Origin: Rhodospirillaceae bacterium
Lineage (GTDB): Bacteria; Pseudomonadota; Alphaproteobacteria; Rhodospirillales; Rhodospirillaceae
Direction of reading: 5' to 3'
DNA: 64,000 bases
Assembly: GCA_029243545.1 (NCBI GenBank)
Contig: JAQWRV010000008.1
Span: 1 to 64,000 of the forward strand
Shown here: piece after piece, positions 27,534 to 36,064 of the stretch
How the letters are laid out: each line of letters opens with the position of its first letter
Position numbering within the stretch: position 1 is the first letter of the stretch
The notes under the pieces: model-generated
Told to the model about the DNA's origin: nothing
Seen by the model: only the letters and a program-made list of their open reading frames with translations
Database searches by the model: none
Made by a program: the position numbers and the translations under genes

Positions 27534-28415
27534 ATGACTGATATCGACCCCATCGTTGGCAGCCTGTCCCGCCGGTCCTTACTGGGTGGTGTTGGTGCCG
27601 CTGGTCTTTTGGCTGCGTCACCTGCTTTCGCGGACAATCACGCCATGGTGCACGCAGGTCTCGACTTCTCCGACAAAAAAGACCGCATGAAAGCGTTGAT
27701 CAAAATGCGCGCTTCCATGGATAACCGCATCGTCATGGGCGGGGTCCAAGGGCTTTACTACGGCGTAGTCAACAACAAGATCGCGCCGCTTTACGGCGTC
27801 TTGGCCGGCACCATGGCCCGCTACAAGCAGCTTGATGAATGGCGTTATGAAGGCACGTCCTTCGAAGTCGCCTATTTCACCGATTGGGAAACCGGCGAAG
27901 TGATGGAGACGTTTGACAACCCTTACACAGGCGAAACCGTCGATGTGCCGCATACGCGCATGGGCCCAAGTAAGATCATCATCGGCATCGATGGCCGGGA
28001 AATTCCGTCAGATAACCCGGCGCTCGCAGGCATGGATATCAGCCACCGTTTCATTCCGCCGCGTATTCACAATGGCACCGTGATTTTGGTTGAAGAAGTT
28101 CACGCCGGCACGCCGGACGGCTTCAAAGGCCCGAACTTCCATTACAACGAAGTCACCACCTACCGGGCCCGTGCGGAAGATGTTGCTAATCCGGATGTCA
28201 AGCTGGCCAATGACAGCACCCACTTCAACGGCATCGTCACCTGGCGCCCCTGGCTCAAGATGACAGGGCACCCGGGCCACTTGTTCGGCACCGCCACCGG
28301 TGGGCGTTACGCCTCGGTCGAAGAGTACCCGACGTATTATGTGGAGATGACCAACAAGTATCACCCCGATGTCTTTGGCGATACCGCAGCCCTTCTGGCC
28401 AGCGCCGACCATTAA
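27534..28415 (+). CDS. DUF1838 family protein, Tat-type leader (copy 2)
   Basis: The 293-residue paralogue of the preceding gene has its own twin-arginine leader (LSRRSLLGGVGAAG, ending AFA-DN). It shares FEVAYFTDWETGEVME, NPYTGETVDVPHTRMGPS and FHYNEVTTYRA with copy 1. Conserved Tyr, Arg and His residues in these blocks could be functional, but no catalytic set is known. It is convergent with lipB. Confidence 0.87.
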   Translation: MTDIDPIVGSLSRRSLLGGVGAAGLLAASPAFADNHAMVHAGLDFSDKKDRMKALIKMRASMDNRIVMGGVQGLYYGVVNNKIAPLYGVLAGTMARYKQLDEWRYEGTSFEVAYFTDWETGEVMETFDNPYTGETVDVPHTRMGPSKIIIGIDGREIPSDNPALAGMDISHRFIPPRIHNGTVILVEEVHAGTPDGFKGPNFHYNEVTTYRARAEDVANPDVKLANDSTHFNGIVTWRPWLKMTGHPGHLFGTATGGRYASVEEYPTYYVEMTNKYHPDVFGDTAALLASADH

Positions 28416-28444
28416 GGCGGACCAAAAGAAATTGGCGTGGCGTT

Positions 28445-29137
28445 CTAACGCTCCGGCGTGAGAGTCACGCTAAACGTCTTTTCAAATTCCTTTTTGAGTA
28501 CGTCATCCACCGCAGTCATGTCGGCACTTTTGCCCAGGTCGTTTAGTGACGTTACATCGTGATCTGATACGCCGCAGGGCACAATGCCGCCGTAGTGGCT
28601 CAGGTCAGGGGCGACGTTCAGCGCGATACCGTGAAAAGCGATCCACTTGCGCACCCGCACGCCCAACGCCCCAATTTTATCTTCTCCGCCGAGTGCATTA
28701 CTGTTGGGGTAGCCCATAACACCAGCCGGACGCTTGACCCAAATGCCGACCCGGTCTGCCCGGCATTCGCCAACCACATCGAAGTGGGCGAGGGAGCGGA
28801 TCAGCCACTGTTCCAGTGCGCTCACATAAGCGCGCACATCCTTTTTCATGCGGCGCAGGTCGAGCATCACATAGGCCACGCGCTGGCCAGGTCCGTGATA
28901 GGTGTATTGGCCGCCCCGTCCGGTCTTGAACACCGGGAAGCGGTCTGGGTCGATGAGGTCCGTATCCTTTGCGCTGGTGCCTGCAGTATACAGCGGCGGG
29001 TGCTCCAGGAACCACAATAACTCTGGCGCCTCTCCGGCCTGTATGGCGGCGACACGGGCCTTCATTTCGGCGATGGTGGCCTCATAGGGTTGCGGTGCGT
29101 CGCTCTGCCGGAAGGCGATGTTGCTCGACATATCCAT
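28445..29137 (-). CDS. lipB: Octanoyl-[acyl-carrier-protein] transferase LipB
   Basis: LipB moves octanoate from ACP to lipoyl domains, the first step of lipoate synthesis. [38 protein letters not shown] and the catalytic Cys in [13 protein letters not shown] are present. ATG at 29137 or 29131 is likely; AAGGGG (29142-29147) lies upstream of both. A longer frame upstream lacks similarity. No lipA is in the window. Confidence 0.93.
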   Translation of the reverse strand: MDMSSNIAFRQSDAPQPYEATIAEMKARVAAIQAGEAPELLWFLEHPPLYTAGTSAKDTDLIDPDRFPVFKTGRGGQYTYHGPGQRVAYVMLDLRRMKKDVRAYVSALEQWLIRSLAHFDVVGECRADRVGIWVKRPAGVMGYPNSNALGGEDKIGALGVRVRKWIAFHGIALNVAPDLSHYGGIVPCGVSDHDVTSLNDLGKSADMTAVDDVLKKEFEKTFSVTLTPER

Positions 29138-29258
29138 AGGGCCCCTTATAGCCCCGAATAGGAGCCTCTGCAGCACTTCCCTCCATTCGCCGCTCTTGCG
29201 CCTAGAGCGCGGGTTTGGTATCTCCCAGCCTCCTCAGGCGGGTGTGTCATAATCCGCC

Positions 29259-29333
29259 GGGCCGGATGGCTCAGATGCACCCCGGGCTGAAAGCCCAAAT
29301 GTGCGCCTGGGCGGAACGCCCAAATGTGCGGTC
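29259..29333 (+). repeat. Three tandem 25-bp hairpin units before tRNA-Leu
   Basis: Units start at 29259, 29284 and 29309, exactly 25 bp apart. Each begins GGGC, folds as a five-base stem over a short GAA/GGA-type loop, and ends with a CAAATGTGCG-like stretch (CAGATGCAC in unit 1). Stem changes are compensated (T-A in unit 2, G-C in unit 3). The last unit runs into the first bases of the tRNA. The period is not a multiple of three, so it is not coding. Confidence 0.75.
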
Positions 29334-29414
29334 GTGGCGGAATTGGTAGACGCGCAGCGTTGAGGTCGCTGTGGGAGAAATCCCGTGGAGGTTCAAGTCC
29401 TCTCGACCGCACCA
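29328..29414 (+). tRNA. tRNA-Leu (anticodon GAG)
   Basis: The acceptor stem is GCGGTCG paired with CGACCGC, followed by A and an encoded CCA. The anticodon stem CAGCG/CGCTG encloses TTGAGGT, so the anticodon is GAG. A long variable arm (GTGGGAGAAATCCCGT) and the GGTTCAAGTCC T arm confirm a class II leucine tRNA. A T-run follows the gene. Confidence 0.97.
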
Positions 29415-29532
29415 TTTTTTGAGCGAGCTACTAACTCTTCTCGGTTCATTTTTGGGACGAAAGCGGATATTTACCGAAGTTAATTGCATGTACGCTTTAG
29501 GGGCAACAGGTGACATCGCACCAAGGTTTTTG

Positions 29533-30885
29533 TCAGCTTGTCTCTTCTAAATCAAACTTGGTCAGCAGCAGCGCACCGGCGACGTTAAATAACGCCGGTA
29601 GCACCGATGACAGCAACAAGATCGCAACGATGGCGGACTGCGGTTGTTCGGTTGGCATGTCGCCGCCCGCCGCGCTGATGAAACCGGCCGCCTCCAGGGC
29701 AAATCCGGCAGTCAACGGGCCGAACGCCGCCGTGCCTTTTTCCACCATGCTGTATATGCCCGCCAGCGTGCCTTCCTGGGCGACGCCGCTGGTCTTGGTG
29801 TTGTGTTCCATGGTGTCGGGCAATATCGAGAAGCCCATGACCAGAATGCCCGACAATCCAACGCCGATTAGAAAGATACGTGTATTGGTCACGAACGATG
29901 GTTCACCCAGTGCCGCGATGACCCACGACAACACCACCAGGGCATAAAAAAGTCCGGCACCCATATAAGAGTTGCGTTTGCCGTAACGTTTACCGATCCA
30001 GCTCCACGCCGGGAGCGACAGCATCGTGCCTGCGGTTTGATAGATGACGAAGCGGATGAGAAACTCTTCACCTTCGCCAATGACGTAGCGCGCTAGGTAG
30101 AGCATGGATACGCCGACCATGGCCGTCGACATCAACTGACAAAACTTCGTGCCCATATAAATTTTGAAAGGCCCGTTGCGCCACACGATTTTGAGTTGCG
30201 CCAGAAAGCTATCCTGAGAGGGTTTGCTCCTTGTCACCACCGGTGCGCGCGCCACCACCACCGCACAAAATGCCATGGCGGCTGTGATGATCGTTGCAAA
30301 ACTGAATCCCATGCCCATGTACCCGGGGCGGCCGCCGCCAAAGCGTTCAATTAACACTGGCCCGAGCCCGGCGATGACCATACTGGCGACCGTCATGGCC
30401 ACCACCCGGTACGACATCATGGTGGTGCGTTGTTCCGGCACGCCGGTGATTTCCGCCGGTACCGCAAGATAGGGGACTACAAACAACGTATACCCGGTGG
30501 AGAACAGCAACAGCGCCGCCAGCACATAGGCGTTTAAACTCATGCCAGTGAGTCCATGGGGTATGGCGAACAGCGCGGCGAAGGAAATCCCGGCGAGGGG
30601 CGCACCCATCATCAGATAGGGCGCGCGACGTCCCCAACGCTGGCTCCAACGACCCTGTGTGTGGTCACTCCATTGTCCCACCAGTAAACACGCACCGATG
30701 TCCCACAGCCGGGACAGAAAAATCAGTGTGCCTGCTACAGCTGGAGGGATGCCCAGGTATTCCGTCAAGTAAAATAGTACCAGCAGGGTCATGGCGCCGA
30801 GCATGATGCTCGAGCCGATGGTGCCGCTGGCCCAACCGGCAGATGTCGCCTTGGAAACGCCTAAAACAGAGTGTGGGTCGCTCAA
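29533..30885 (-). CDS. GPH-type MFS sugar/cation symporter-like transporter
   Basis: The 450-residue protein has about twelve hydrophobic segments. Loop motifs such as RLWDIGACLLVGQWSDHTQGRWSQRWGRR (read in pieces) are typical of the MelB/GPH branch of the major facilitator superfamily, which brings in glycosides or other compounds with a cation. The substrate is unknown. It lies 3 bp after the PAP/fibrillin-like gene on the same strand, so the two may share a transcript. Confidence 0.85.
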   Translation of the reverse strand: MSDPHSVLGVSKATSAGWASGTIGSSIMLGAMTLLVLFYLTEYLGIPPAVAGTLIFLSRLWDIGACLLVGQWSDHTQGRWSQRWGRRAPYLMMGAPLAGISFAALFAIPHGLTGMSLNAYVLAALLLFSTGYTLFVVPYLAVPAEITGVPEQRTTMMSYRVVAMTVASMVIAGLGPVLIERFGGGRPGYMGMGFSFATIITAAMAFCAVVVARAPVVTRSKPSQDSFLAQLKIVWRNGPFKIYMGTKFCQLMSTAMVGVSMLYLARYVIGEGEEFLIRFVIYQTAGTMLSLPAWSWIGKRYGKRNSYMGAGLFYALVVLSWVIAALGEPSFVTNTRIFLIGVGLSGILVMGFSILPDTMEHNTKTSGVAQEGTLAGIYSMVEKGTAAFGPLTAGFALEAAGFISAAGGDMPTEQPQSAIVAILLLSSVLPALFNVAGALLLTKFDLEETS

Positions 30886-30888
30886 AGT

Positions 30889-31626
30889 TTAGGTAGCCGG
30901 GAAGGCGGGCGGGTTAATGGCATTTCCCTTGGCGTGCTCAACGGAATACAGGGGCGCGTCTTTGCGGAACATAATGTAGTGACCGCCGAGTTGACCTAAT
31001 TGAATGCGCATGTGGTCATCCATGTAGGCGATATCTGAATACAGTTTGGGGGAGGGCGACAACTCCGCCACCAAATCGCTCGGGCTGTCGATGCCGGTGG
31101 CCTTGCAATAGGCCTCGACCGACATGGTCGGATCCACCGGCGCGATTTCAAACTTATCGAACAGCACGTTGAACCGGTCCGGGTGTTCGTCTTTGCGCTC
31201 GAAGCGCCCGTAGGTGAAATGATGAGAGTCGATCTGCGCTTCGCCCACCAGAAGGCGGCCATAGAAGTTGTAGATCCCGTTCTGGGGGTCGATCTCCAAT
31301 GCACTGCCCGCATGAGTGGCGGGTACATCGGGCATGCGCCCCATGGAAAATGCCTTCAGGGTTGCGGTCACGCCCGTGCCTTGGTCTGTTGTGCCGTCAC
31401 CGCCCACCAGCCGCCCGAAGTTGTAGTACTCCCCGGCCCAGTGGCCGCCATACACATCCACATGGTCCAGCGCACGCGGGTAGGGGGTCAAGGCAGCCAG
31501 TTCGTCAATGACCTCATTGATGCGCTTGGATTCCGGCGTGCCTGAGGCAAAACCTTCCTTATGGGTGCCAATGGTCTCAACCAGTTCCGCCCGCAGGGCC
31601 AAACGCCTTTCTTCATCCCGGCTCAT
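30889..31626 (-). CDS. PAP/fibrillin-like lipid-associated protein
   Basis: ATG at 31626 is chosen because GGAGG lies just upstream; a longer frame is not supported. The 245-residue protein has the pattern of the PAP/fibrillin fold, a lipocalin-like domain best known from plastids: ALRAELVETIGTHKEGF and INEVIDELAALTPYPRAL at the start, GHWAGEYYNFGR, and near the end YMDDHMRIQLGQLGGHYIMFRK. It has no signal peptide. It may bind a hydrophobic small molecule. The assignment rests on motif recognition only. Confidence 0.55.
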   Translation of the reverse strand: MSRDEERRLALRAELVETIGTHKEGFASGTPESKRINEVIDELAALTPYPRALDHVDVYGGHWAGEYYNFGRLVGGDGTTDQGTGVTATLKAFSMGRMPDVPATHAGSALEIDPQNGIYNFYGRLLVGEAQIDSHHFTYGRFERKDEHPDRFNVLFDKFEIAPVDPTMSVEAYCKATGIDSPSDLVAELSPSPKLYSDIAYMDDHMRIQLGQLGGHYIMFRKDAPLYSVEHAKGNAINPPAFPAT

Positions 31627-31724
31627 TGTTCGCCTCCACCATTTACACTTCTTTGGCTGTGGTGATCTTAAAGTATTCAATGCACACTGAGAATGGCTTG
31701 CGGGGGTTATAACGGGGACCACTC

Positions 31725-32651
31725 ATGAAAAGACGCACTCTGCTCAGCGGAGCGGCAACGCTAACTGCTTCCATCACTGGCGCGCTGGCTACGATGCGTG
31801 GGGCGCCGGCAACGGCCCAGCCTCTGTCGCCTACACCGGGTGGAAATAACGCGCTGGAATCGGGCGCAAAAACAATGTCGGTTGAGGGGGCAACGGTTCT
31901 GGTGACCGGCTCCAACCGGGGGATTGGCCTAGGCTTTGTCAAAGTCCTGCTCGGCCGGGGGGCCAAGCGCGTTTATGCCACGGCGCGCAATCCCGACAAT
32001 CTGCCCGATGTGATCGCGCTCGATCCTCAACGGGTCGTTGGTCTCGAATTGGATGTGAACAATGAGGAGCAACGCCTTGCGGCTGCGGAAGCGGCGACCG
32101 ACGTCACCTGGCTGATCAATAATGCCGGTACGCCGGGCACTTTCACCGCAGAAGACCGGCGCATAGCTTCGGCGTCGACCCTGGACGATGCCAAGTTTGT
32201 TATGGAAACCAATTGCTGGTCGCCGGCGGAACTCGCACGGCTTTTCATTCCCATCATCCTGGCCAACGGCGGCGGCGCTATCACCAATATCTTGTCGGTC
32301 GGTGCCTGGTTCTGTTTGCCCGAATACACCAGCTACAGCATGTCGAAATCGGCAGCGGCGATGATGACTGCGGGATTGCGGGCGGAGTTGGACCGCGAAC
32401 CGGTTCTGGTGTCCGGGGTCTTTACCGGCGGCGTGCAGACTCGCCTGTCACCACCCGGATATACCGGCGGTGTGTCTGCGGTGGATCACGGCCTTGAAGT
32501 GGTCGAGGCCATGTCCCAGGGCGTGACCGATGTGTTTGCCGGTGGCGGGTCTGAAGCCATGCGCGCCCAAATTTTGCAAGACTCGCAAGCCTTCGAGCGC
32601 GGTGTCATTGAGCGCTTCCATACCAGCCCCCTAGCGATAGCGCCGTTCTAA
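31725..32651 (+). CDS. Short-chain dehydrogenase/reductase with Tat-like leader
   Basis: The 308-residue protein begins MKRRTLLSGAATLTASITG, a twin-arginine-like leader, with the Rossmann fold starting only about residue 55 (TVLVTGSNRGIGLG). NNAG, the catalytic Ser region and YSMSK (Tyr-x3-Lys) are in place, so it should be an active NAD(P)-dependent oxidoreductase. If exported, Tat would carry it folded with its cofactor. It diverges from the PAP/fibrillin-like gene. Confidence 0.8.
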   Translation: MKRRTLLSGAATLTASITGALATMRGAPATAQPLSPTPGGNNALESGAKTMSVEGATVLVTGSNRGIGLGFVKVLLGRGAKRVYATARNPDNLPDVIALDPQRVVGLELDVNNEEQRLAAAEAATDVTWLINNAGTPGTFTAEDRRIASASTLDDAKFVMETNCWSPAELARLFIPIILANGGGAITNILSVGAWFCLPEYTSYSMSKSAAAMMTAGLRAELDREPVLVSGVFTGGVQTRLSPPGYTGGVSAVDHGLEVVEAMSQGVTDVFAGGGSEAMRAQILQDSQAFERGVIERFHTSPLAIAPF

Positions 32652-32929
32652 AGAGAGATAGCGCCGTTTTGAATTTTTCTTTGTCATGCCCCGATCCACC
32701 CATCAGGTCGCAAGAACCCTCAAGATCTCAACGCCTGTGCGGATGAACAGTGGATTGCCCCAACCAAGTAAGGCACTGACAGATCAATGCTGCATTCTCA
32801 GGCCGACAGTGCGGTGATTTGAAACACGATACTCTGGGATGAGGGCAACACGAACCTGTTGATGGTGAAGGCCTTTTAAGGCCGGTTGGAGCCGTATAGG
32901 ATTTGCTACCCCATATGGAGGATGCCGTC

Positions 32930-33658
32930 ATGCCGACTGTTTTAGTCACCGGAGCGAACCGCGGGATTGGTCTGGGCTTCGTCCGCCAATACGCAACGGA
33001 AGGGTGGGAGGTCATTGCCTGTTGCCGCAGTCCGCAGAGTGCTGATGACCTAAACGCACTCGCCACACAAAGCGCCACATCAAGCGGGGGTCGGGTGCAG
33101 GTTGAACAGATGGATGTTGCTGATCACGCCAGCGTTGATGCGTTGGCCAAGAAATATGCGGGCAAGCCCATGGATGTTCTCATTAATAACGCTGGTGTGC
33201 CCGGTCCGCGTGGCGACAATCGAGAATTCATATTCAAGCAGATGTTCGGCACCATTGATTATGCGGCCTGGGACGATGTGTTTCGCATCAACACCATGGG
33301 CGCGCTCAAAGTCTCTGAAGCGTTCGCGGAGAATGTGGCGGCCAGTGCAGAGAAAAAGATTGTCGCGGTTTCCAGCACCATGGGGTCCATCCAGGAAGGA
33401 ACGATGCCGGTTTTTATCTATGGGTCAAGCAAGGCGGCCAGCAACTGGGTCGTCTCCATGATGGCCCATGAACTGAAAGATCGCGGCATTATTGCGATGA
33501 CTTTTTGTCCCGGACATGTGCGAACCGATATGGGCGGGCCCGAAGCCCCGGTTGAAGTGGAAGACAGTGTCTCCGGTATGCGGAAGATCATCGCCGGCCT
33601 GACACTCGACGACACGGGCAGCTTCAAACGGTTCGACGGGGAAACTGTCGCTTGGTAG
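32930..33658 (+). CDS. Short-chain dehydrogenase/reductase, tandem copy A
   Basis: ATG at 32930 follows GGAGG (32917-32921) with eight bases between. The 242-residue SDR has TGANRGIGLGF, NNAG and YGSSK (catalytic Tyr and Lys), and is most like the C-factor/sniffer branch. The 278-bp stretch before it shows no gene. Its substrate is unknown. Confidence 0.9.
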   Translation: MPTVLVTGANRGIGLGFVRQYATEGWEVIACCRSPQSADDLNALATQSATSSGGRVQVEQMDVADHASVDALAKKYAGKPMDVLINNAGVPGPRGDNREFIFKQMFGTIDYAAWDDVFRINTMGALKVSEAFAENVAASAEKKIVAVSSTMGSIQEGTMPVFIYGSSKAASNWVVSMMAHELKDRGIIAMTFCPGHVRTDMGGPEAPVEVEDSVSGMRKIIAGLTLDDTGSFKRFDGETVAW

Positions 33659-33716
33659 CCCAGGTCTGCTCACAGAATTCGATAGGCTATGCCCACCCTG
33701 GACGGAGGATAGGTTC

Positions 33717-34445
33717 ATTCCGACTGTTTTAATTACCGGAGCAAACCGCGGCATTGGACTGGGGTTTTCCCGCCGGTATGCGGGAGAGGGGTGGAATGTC
33801 ATTGCCTGCTGCCGCAATCCGCAACAGGCAGACGAACTGAACACACTGGCCACACAATGCGGCACATCAAGCGGGGGCCGGGTGCAGGTTGAACCCATGG
33901 ACGTGGCCGATCACGCCAGTATCGATGCGCTGGCCCAAAAATACGTTGGCACGGCGATGGATGTGCTCATTAACAATGCCGGTGTGTCTGTTCCGCGCAG
34001 CGCCAACGGAGAACATCGGCTTAAGCAAACGTTCGGCACCCTTGATTACACGGCTTGGGATAATATTTTTCAGGTTAACGTCAAGGGATTACTCAAAGTC
34101 TCTGAAGCCTTCGTGGAAAACGTGTCCGCCAGTTCAGACAAAACCATCGTTGCGCTTTCCAGCACCATGGGGTCAATCCAGGAAGGGGCGTTGCCCGTCT
34201 TTCTCTATGGATCAAGTAAGGCGGCCGGCAATTGGATCATCTCCATGCTGGCGAAAGAGCTGAAAGAGCGCGGCATTATAACAGTGAGCCTGTGTCCGGG
34301 GCATGTAAAAACTGCCATGGGTGGCCCGATCGCCCCGATCGAGGTGGACGACAGCGTCGCCGGTATGCGGAAGACCATCGCCGGCCTGACCCTGGACGAT
34401 ACGGGCAGCTTCAAACGGTTCAACGGGGAAACTGTTGCCTGGTAG
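33717..34445 (+). CDS. Short-chain dehydrogenase/reductase, tandem copy B (AUU start)
   Basis: This copy aligns end to end with copy A, also 243 codons, with TGANRGIGLGF, NNAG and YGSSK intact. At the position of copy A's ATG it has ATT (33717), behind GGAGG (33704-33708) at the same eight-base distance. No in-frame ATG, GTG or TTG occurs nearby. Either ATT is used as a start, as in infC, or translation is weak and the copy is decaying. The reading frame is otherwise open. Confidence 0.7.
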   Translation: MPTVLITGANRGIGLGFSRRYAGEGWNVIACCRNPQQADELNTLATQCGTSSGGRVQVEPMDVADHASIDALAQKYVGTAMDVLINNAGVSVPRSANGEHRLKQTFGTLDYTAWDNIFQVNVKGLLKVSEAFVENVSASSDKTIVALSSTMGSIQEGALPVFLYGSSKAAGNWIISMLAKELKERGIITVSLCPGHVKTAMGGPIAPIEVDDSVAGMRKTIAGLTLDDTGSFKRFNGETVAW

Positions 34446-34662
34446 CCCGAGAGCCAAATTGATTTGTAACAACCACAAGGTTCCCTGACACGCGGGCATG
34501 CTATGCGGGCTAGAAACCCATACCGGTAGAGTCAGTCACACCTAAACCAATTTTCTCTTCGTCCCAATTCTAGATTGCATTGCGGCTTATGTATGCAGTT
34601 ATACTGACGAGGCGTGCTGCTTTTGGTCGTGTTTGTTGAAATCAAGATGCAGGACATAAACC

Positions 34663-34719
34663 GTGTTCATTTTTCTCGGAATTGCAGCTGTCGTTCTCCT
34701 CGTTCTGTACATCATGTAG
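34663..34719 (+). CDS. Possible 18-residue hydrophobic peptide (LemA-like start)
   Basis: GTG at 34663 follows AGGA by eight bases and opens a short hydrophobic peptide (MFIFLGIAAVVLLVLYIM) closed by TAG. It resembles the N-terminal helix of LemA-type membrane proteins, but nothing follows. It may be a relic or a chance frame. The rest of 34446-34752 shows no gene; TATACT at 34600 may be a -10 box. Confidence 0.2.
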   Translation: MFIFLGIAAVVLLVLYIM

Positions 34720-34752
34720 GCTACCATGCCACAACGGCCATAGGAGGACACC

Positions 34753-35907
34753 ATGAGTTCTCATCCAGGTTATCCGTCACACCCAGGGCATCACGCATTG
34801 CTGCCTTGTCCGTCGCATGACGAAGCCGCTCGGCAGACCTTCGTACGCGACCTGCGCACGCATCTAGCCGTGGAAGTTTTTCCCGGCAACCGCTTGGCCT
34901 ACGCCCATCGTGTCGAACCCGCATTTCACAAACACAACAAGCGCACGCCCAAGGACCGTCATGAAATCCGCAAGGCTATGGCACATGATTCCTACTATCA
35001 GATGTGGAGCGCTATGCAGCGCAACAGTCAGGAATTGATGTGGGATTCCGTTGTCGATACGGTCGAGCGCGCCTTGCCGGACCTCATCGCCACTCCGCAA
35101 CCCGGTAACGCCAAGGGATCTTTGACTCTAGATGTAGACCTGTCCATGCCGGACTATCTGACGTCTTACGACATTCACCTACAGCCGGGCGGCTATCATT
35201 CGGAAGTCTGCGCCCAAGATATCGCCGCAGGTGCGGTCTACGACGGCGGCTTGCCCATCTATGCCATGGATTCCCTCGGGCCGCTCAATGATGACCTGGG
35301 CTGGACCACGGTCGAATGCTACCAGGAGCACTTCCCTGGCCGCAAACCAGCCCGTGTGCTTGACCTCGGCTGTTCCGTTGGGCACTCAACTCTGCCCTGG
35401 TCCGAAGCGTTTCCGGACGCTGACGTGCATGCCATCGACGTCGGGGCGCCGCTGTTGCGTTACGGCCATGGCCGGGCAGAAGCGCTGGGCCGCTCCGCTC
35501 ATTTCAGTCAGCAAAACGCGGAGCAAACCAATTTTCATGCGGGATCGTTCGACGTTATCGTCTCGCACTTCTTCATGCATGAAACATCGCGCAAGGCCTT
35601 GCCGCGCGTGTTCGCCGAATGCCGCCGGTTGCTGTCACCGGGCGGGATCATGCTGCATCTCGATCTGGAGCAAGACCGGGATCTTGATCCGCTGACTTCA
35701 TTTCTCATGGAATGGGAAGTCTACAACAATAATGAAAGTTTCATGGGTCAGTTGCGCAGCCTCGATTTAGAAGCGCTGGCAGTCGAGGCGGGGTTTGCAG
35801 AGGCTAAAGTGGAACGTATACAACAACCCAGTCACGCAAGTTCTGATCAAACCGGCGACGGTTACGTTAATTTCTTCACTTGGCCGGTTCTAACAGCTTC
35901 GGCCTGA
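34753..35907 (+). CDS. Class I SAM-dependent methyltransferase
   Basis: The 384-residue protein has an extended N-terminal part of about 190 residues without recognised domain, then the Rossmann methyltransferase motifs: VLDLGCSVGHSTLPW (motif I), VHAIDVGAPLL, FDVIVSHFFMHE and LLSPGGIMLHLDLE. A GGAGG ribosome binding site precedes the ATG. The substrate is not known; the neighbouring SDR and hydrolase genes suggest small-molecule metabolism. Confidence 0.8.
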   Translation: MSSHPGYPSHPGHHALLPCPSHDEAARQTFVRDLRTHLAVEVFPGNRLAYAHRVEPAFHKHNKRTPKDRHEIRKAMAHDSYYQMWSAMQRNSQELMWDSVVDTVERALPDLIATPQPGNAKGSLTLDVDLSMPDYLTSYDIHLQPGGYHSEVCAQDIAAGAVYDGGLPIYAMDSLGPLNDDLGWTTVECYQEHFPGRKPARVLDLGCSVGHSTLPWSEAFPDADVHAIDVGAPLLRYGHGRAEALGRSAHFSQQNAEQTNFHAGSFDVIVSHFFMHETSRKALPRVFAECRRLLSPGGIMLHLDLEQDRDLDPLTSFLMEWEVYNNNESFMGQLRSLDLEALAVEAGFAEAKVERIQQPSHASSDQTGDGYVNFFTWPVLTASA

Positions 35908-35926
35908 ATAAAACTTAGGGATACAT

Positions 35927-36064
35927 ATGATGAACGCTAAGTGCTGGAGGGGCGCTCTCGCGCTCGGCTTTTCCCTTCTGATATCGGGGGCATGTTACGC
36001 AGGGGCGATTGCCGTCATCGGCACGGAGTTGACAAATGTCAGTAGCGTTAGGTTGGCCAAATGA
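35927..36064 (+). CDS. Small secreted peptide coupled to the MBL-fold gene
   Basis: ATG at 35927 (or 35930), behind AGGGAT, opens 45 codons: a basic start (MNAKCWRGALALGF), a hydrophobic core and ACYAG, a possible signal-peptidase site or weak lipobox, followed by about 20 residues. Its TGA overlaps the ATG of the next gene (ATGA), which supports real translation. No family is recognised. Confidence 0.55.
   Translation: MMNAKCWRGALALGFSLLISGACYAGAIAVIGTELTNVSSVRLAK

Noticed and set aside
29146-29415. Minus-strand frame over the tRNA-Leu with the text MVRSRGLEPPRDF
   Set aside because: This is the well-known false translation of a tRNA gene and its flank.
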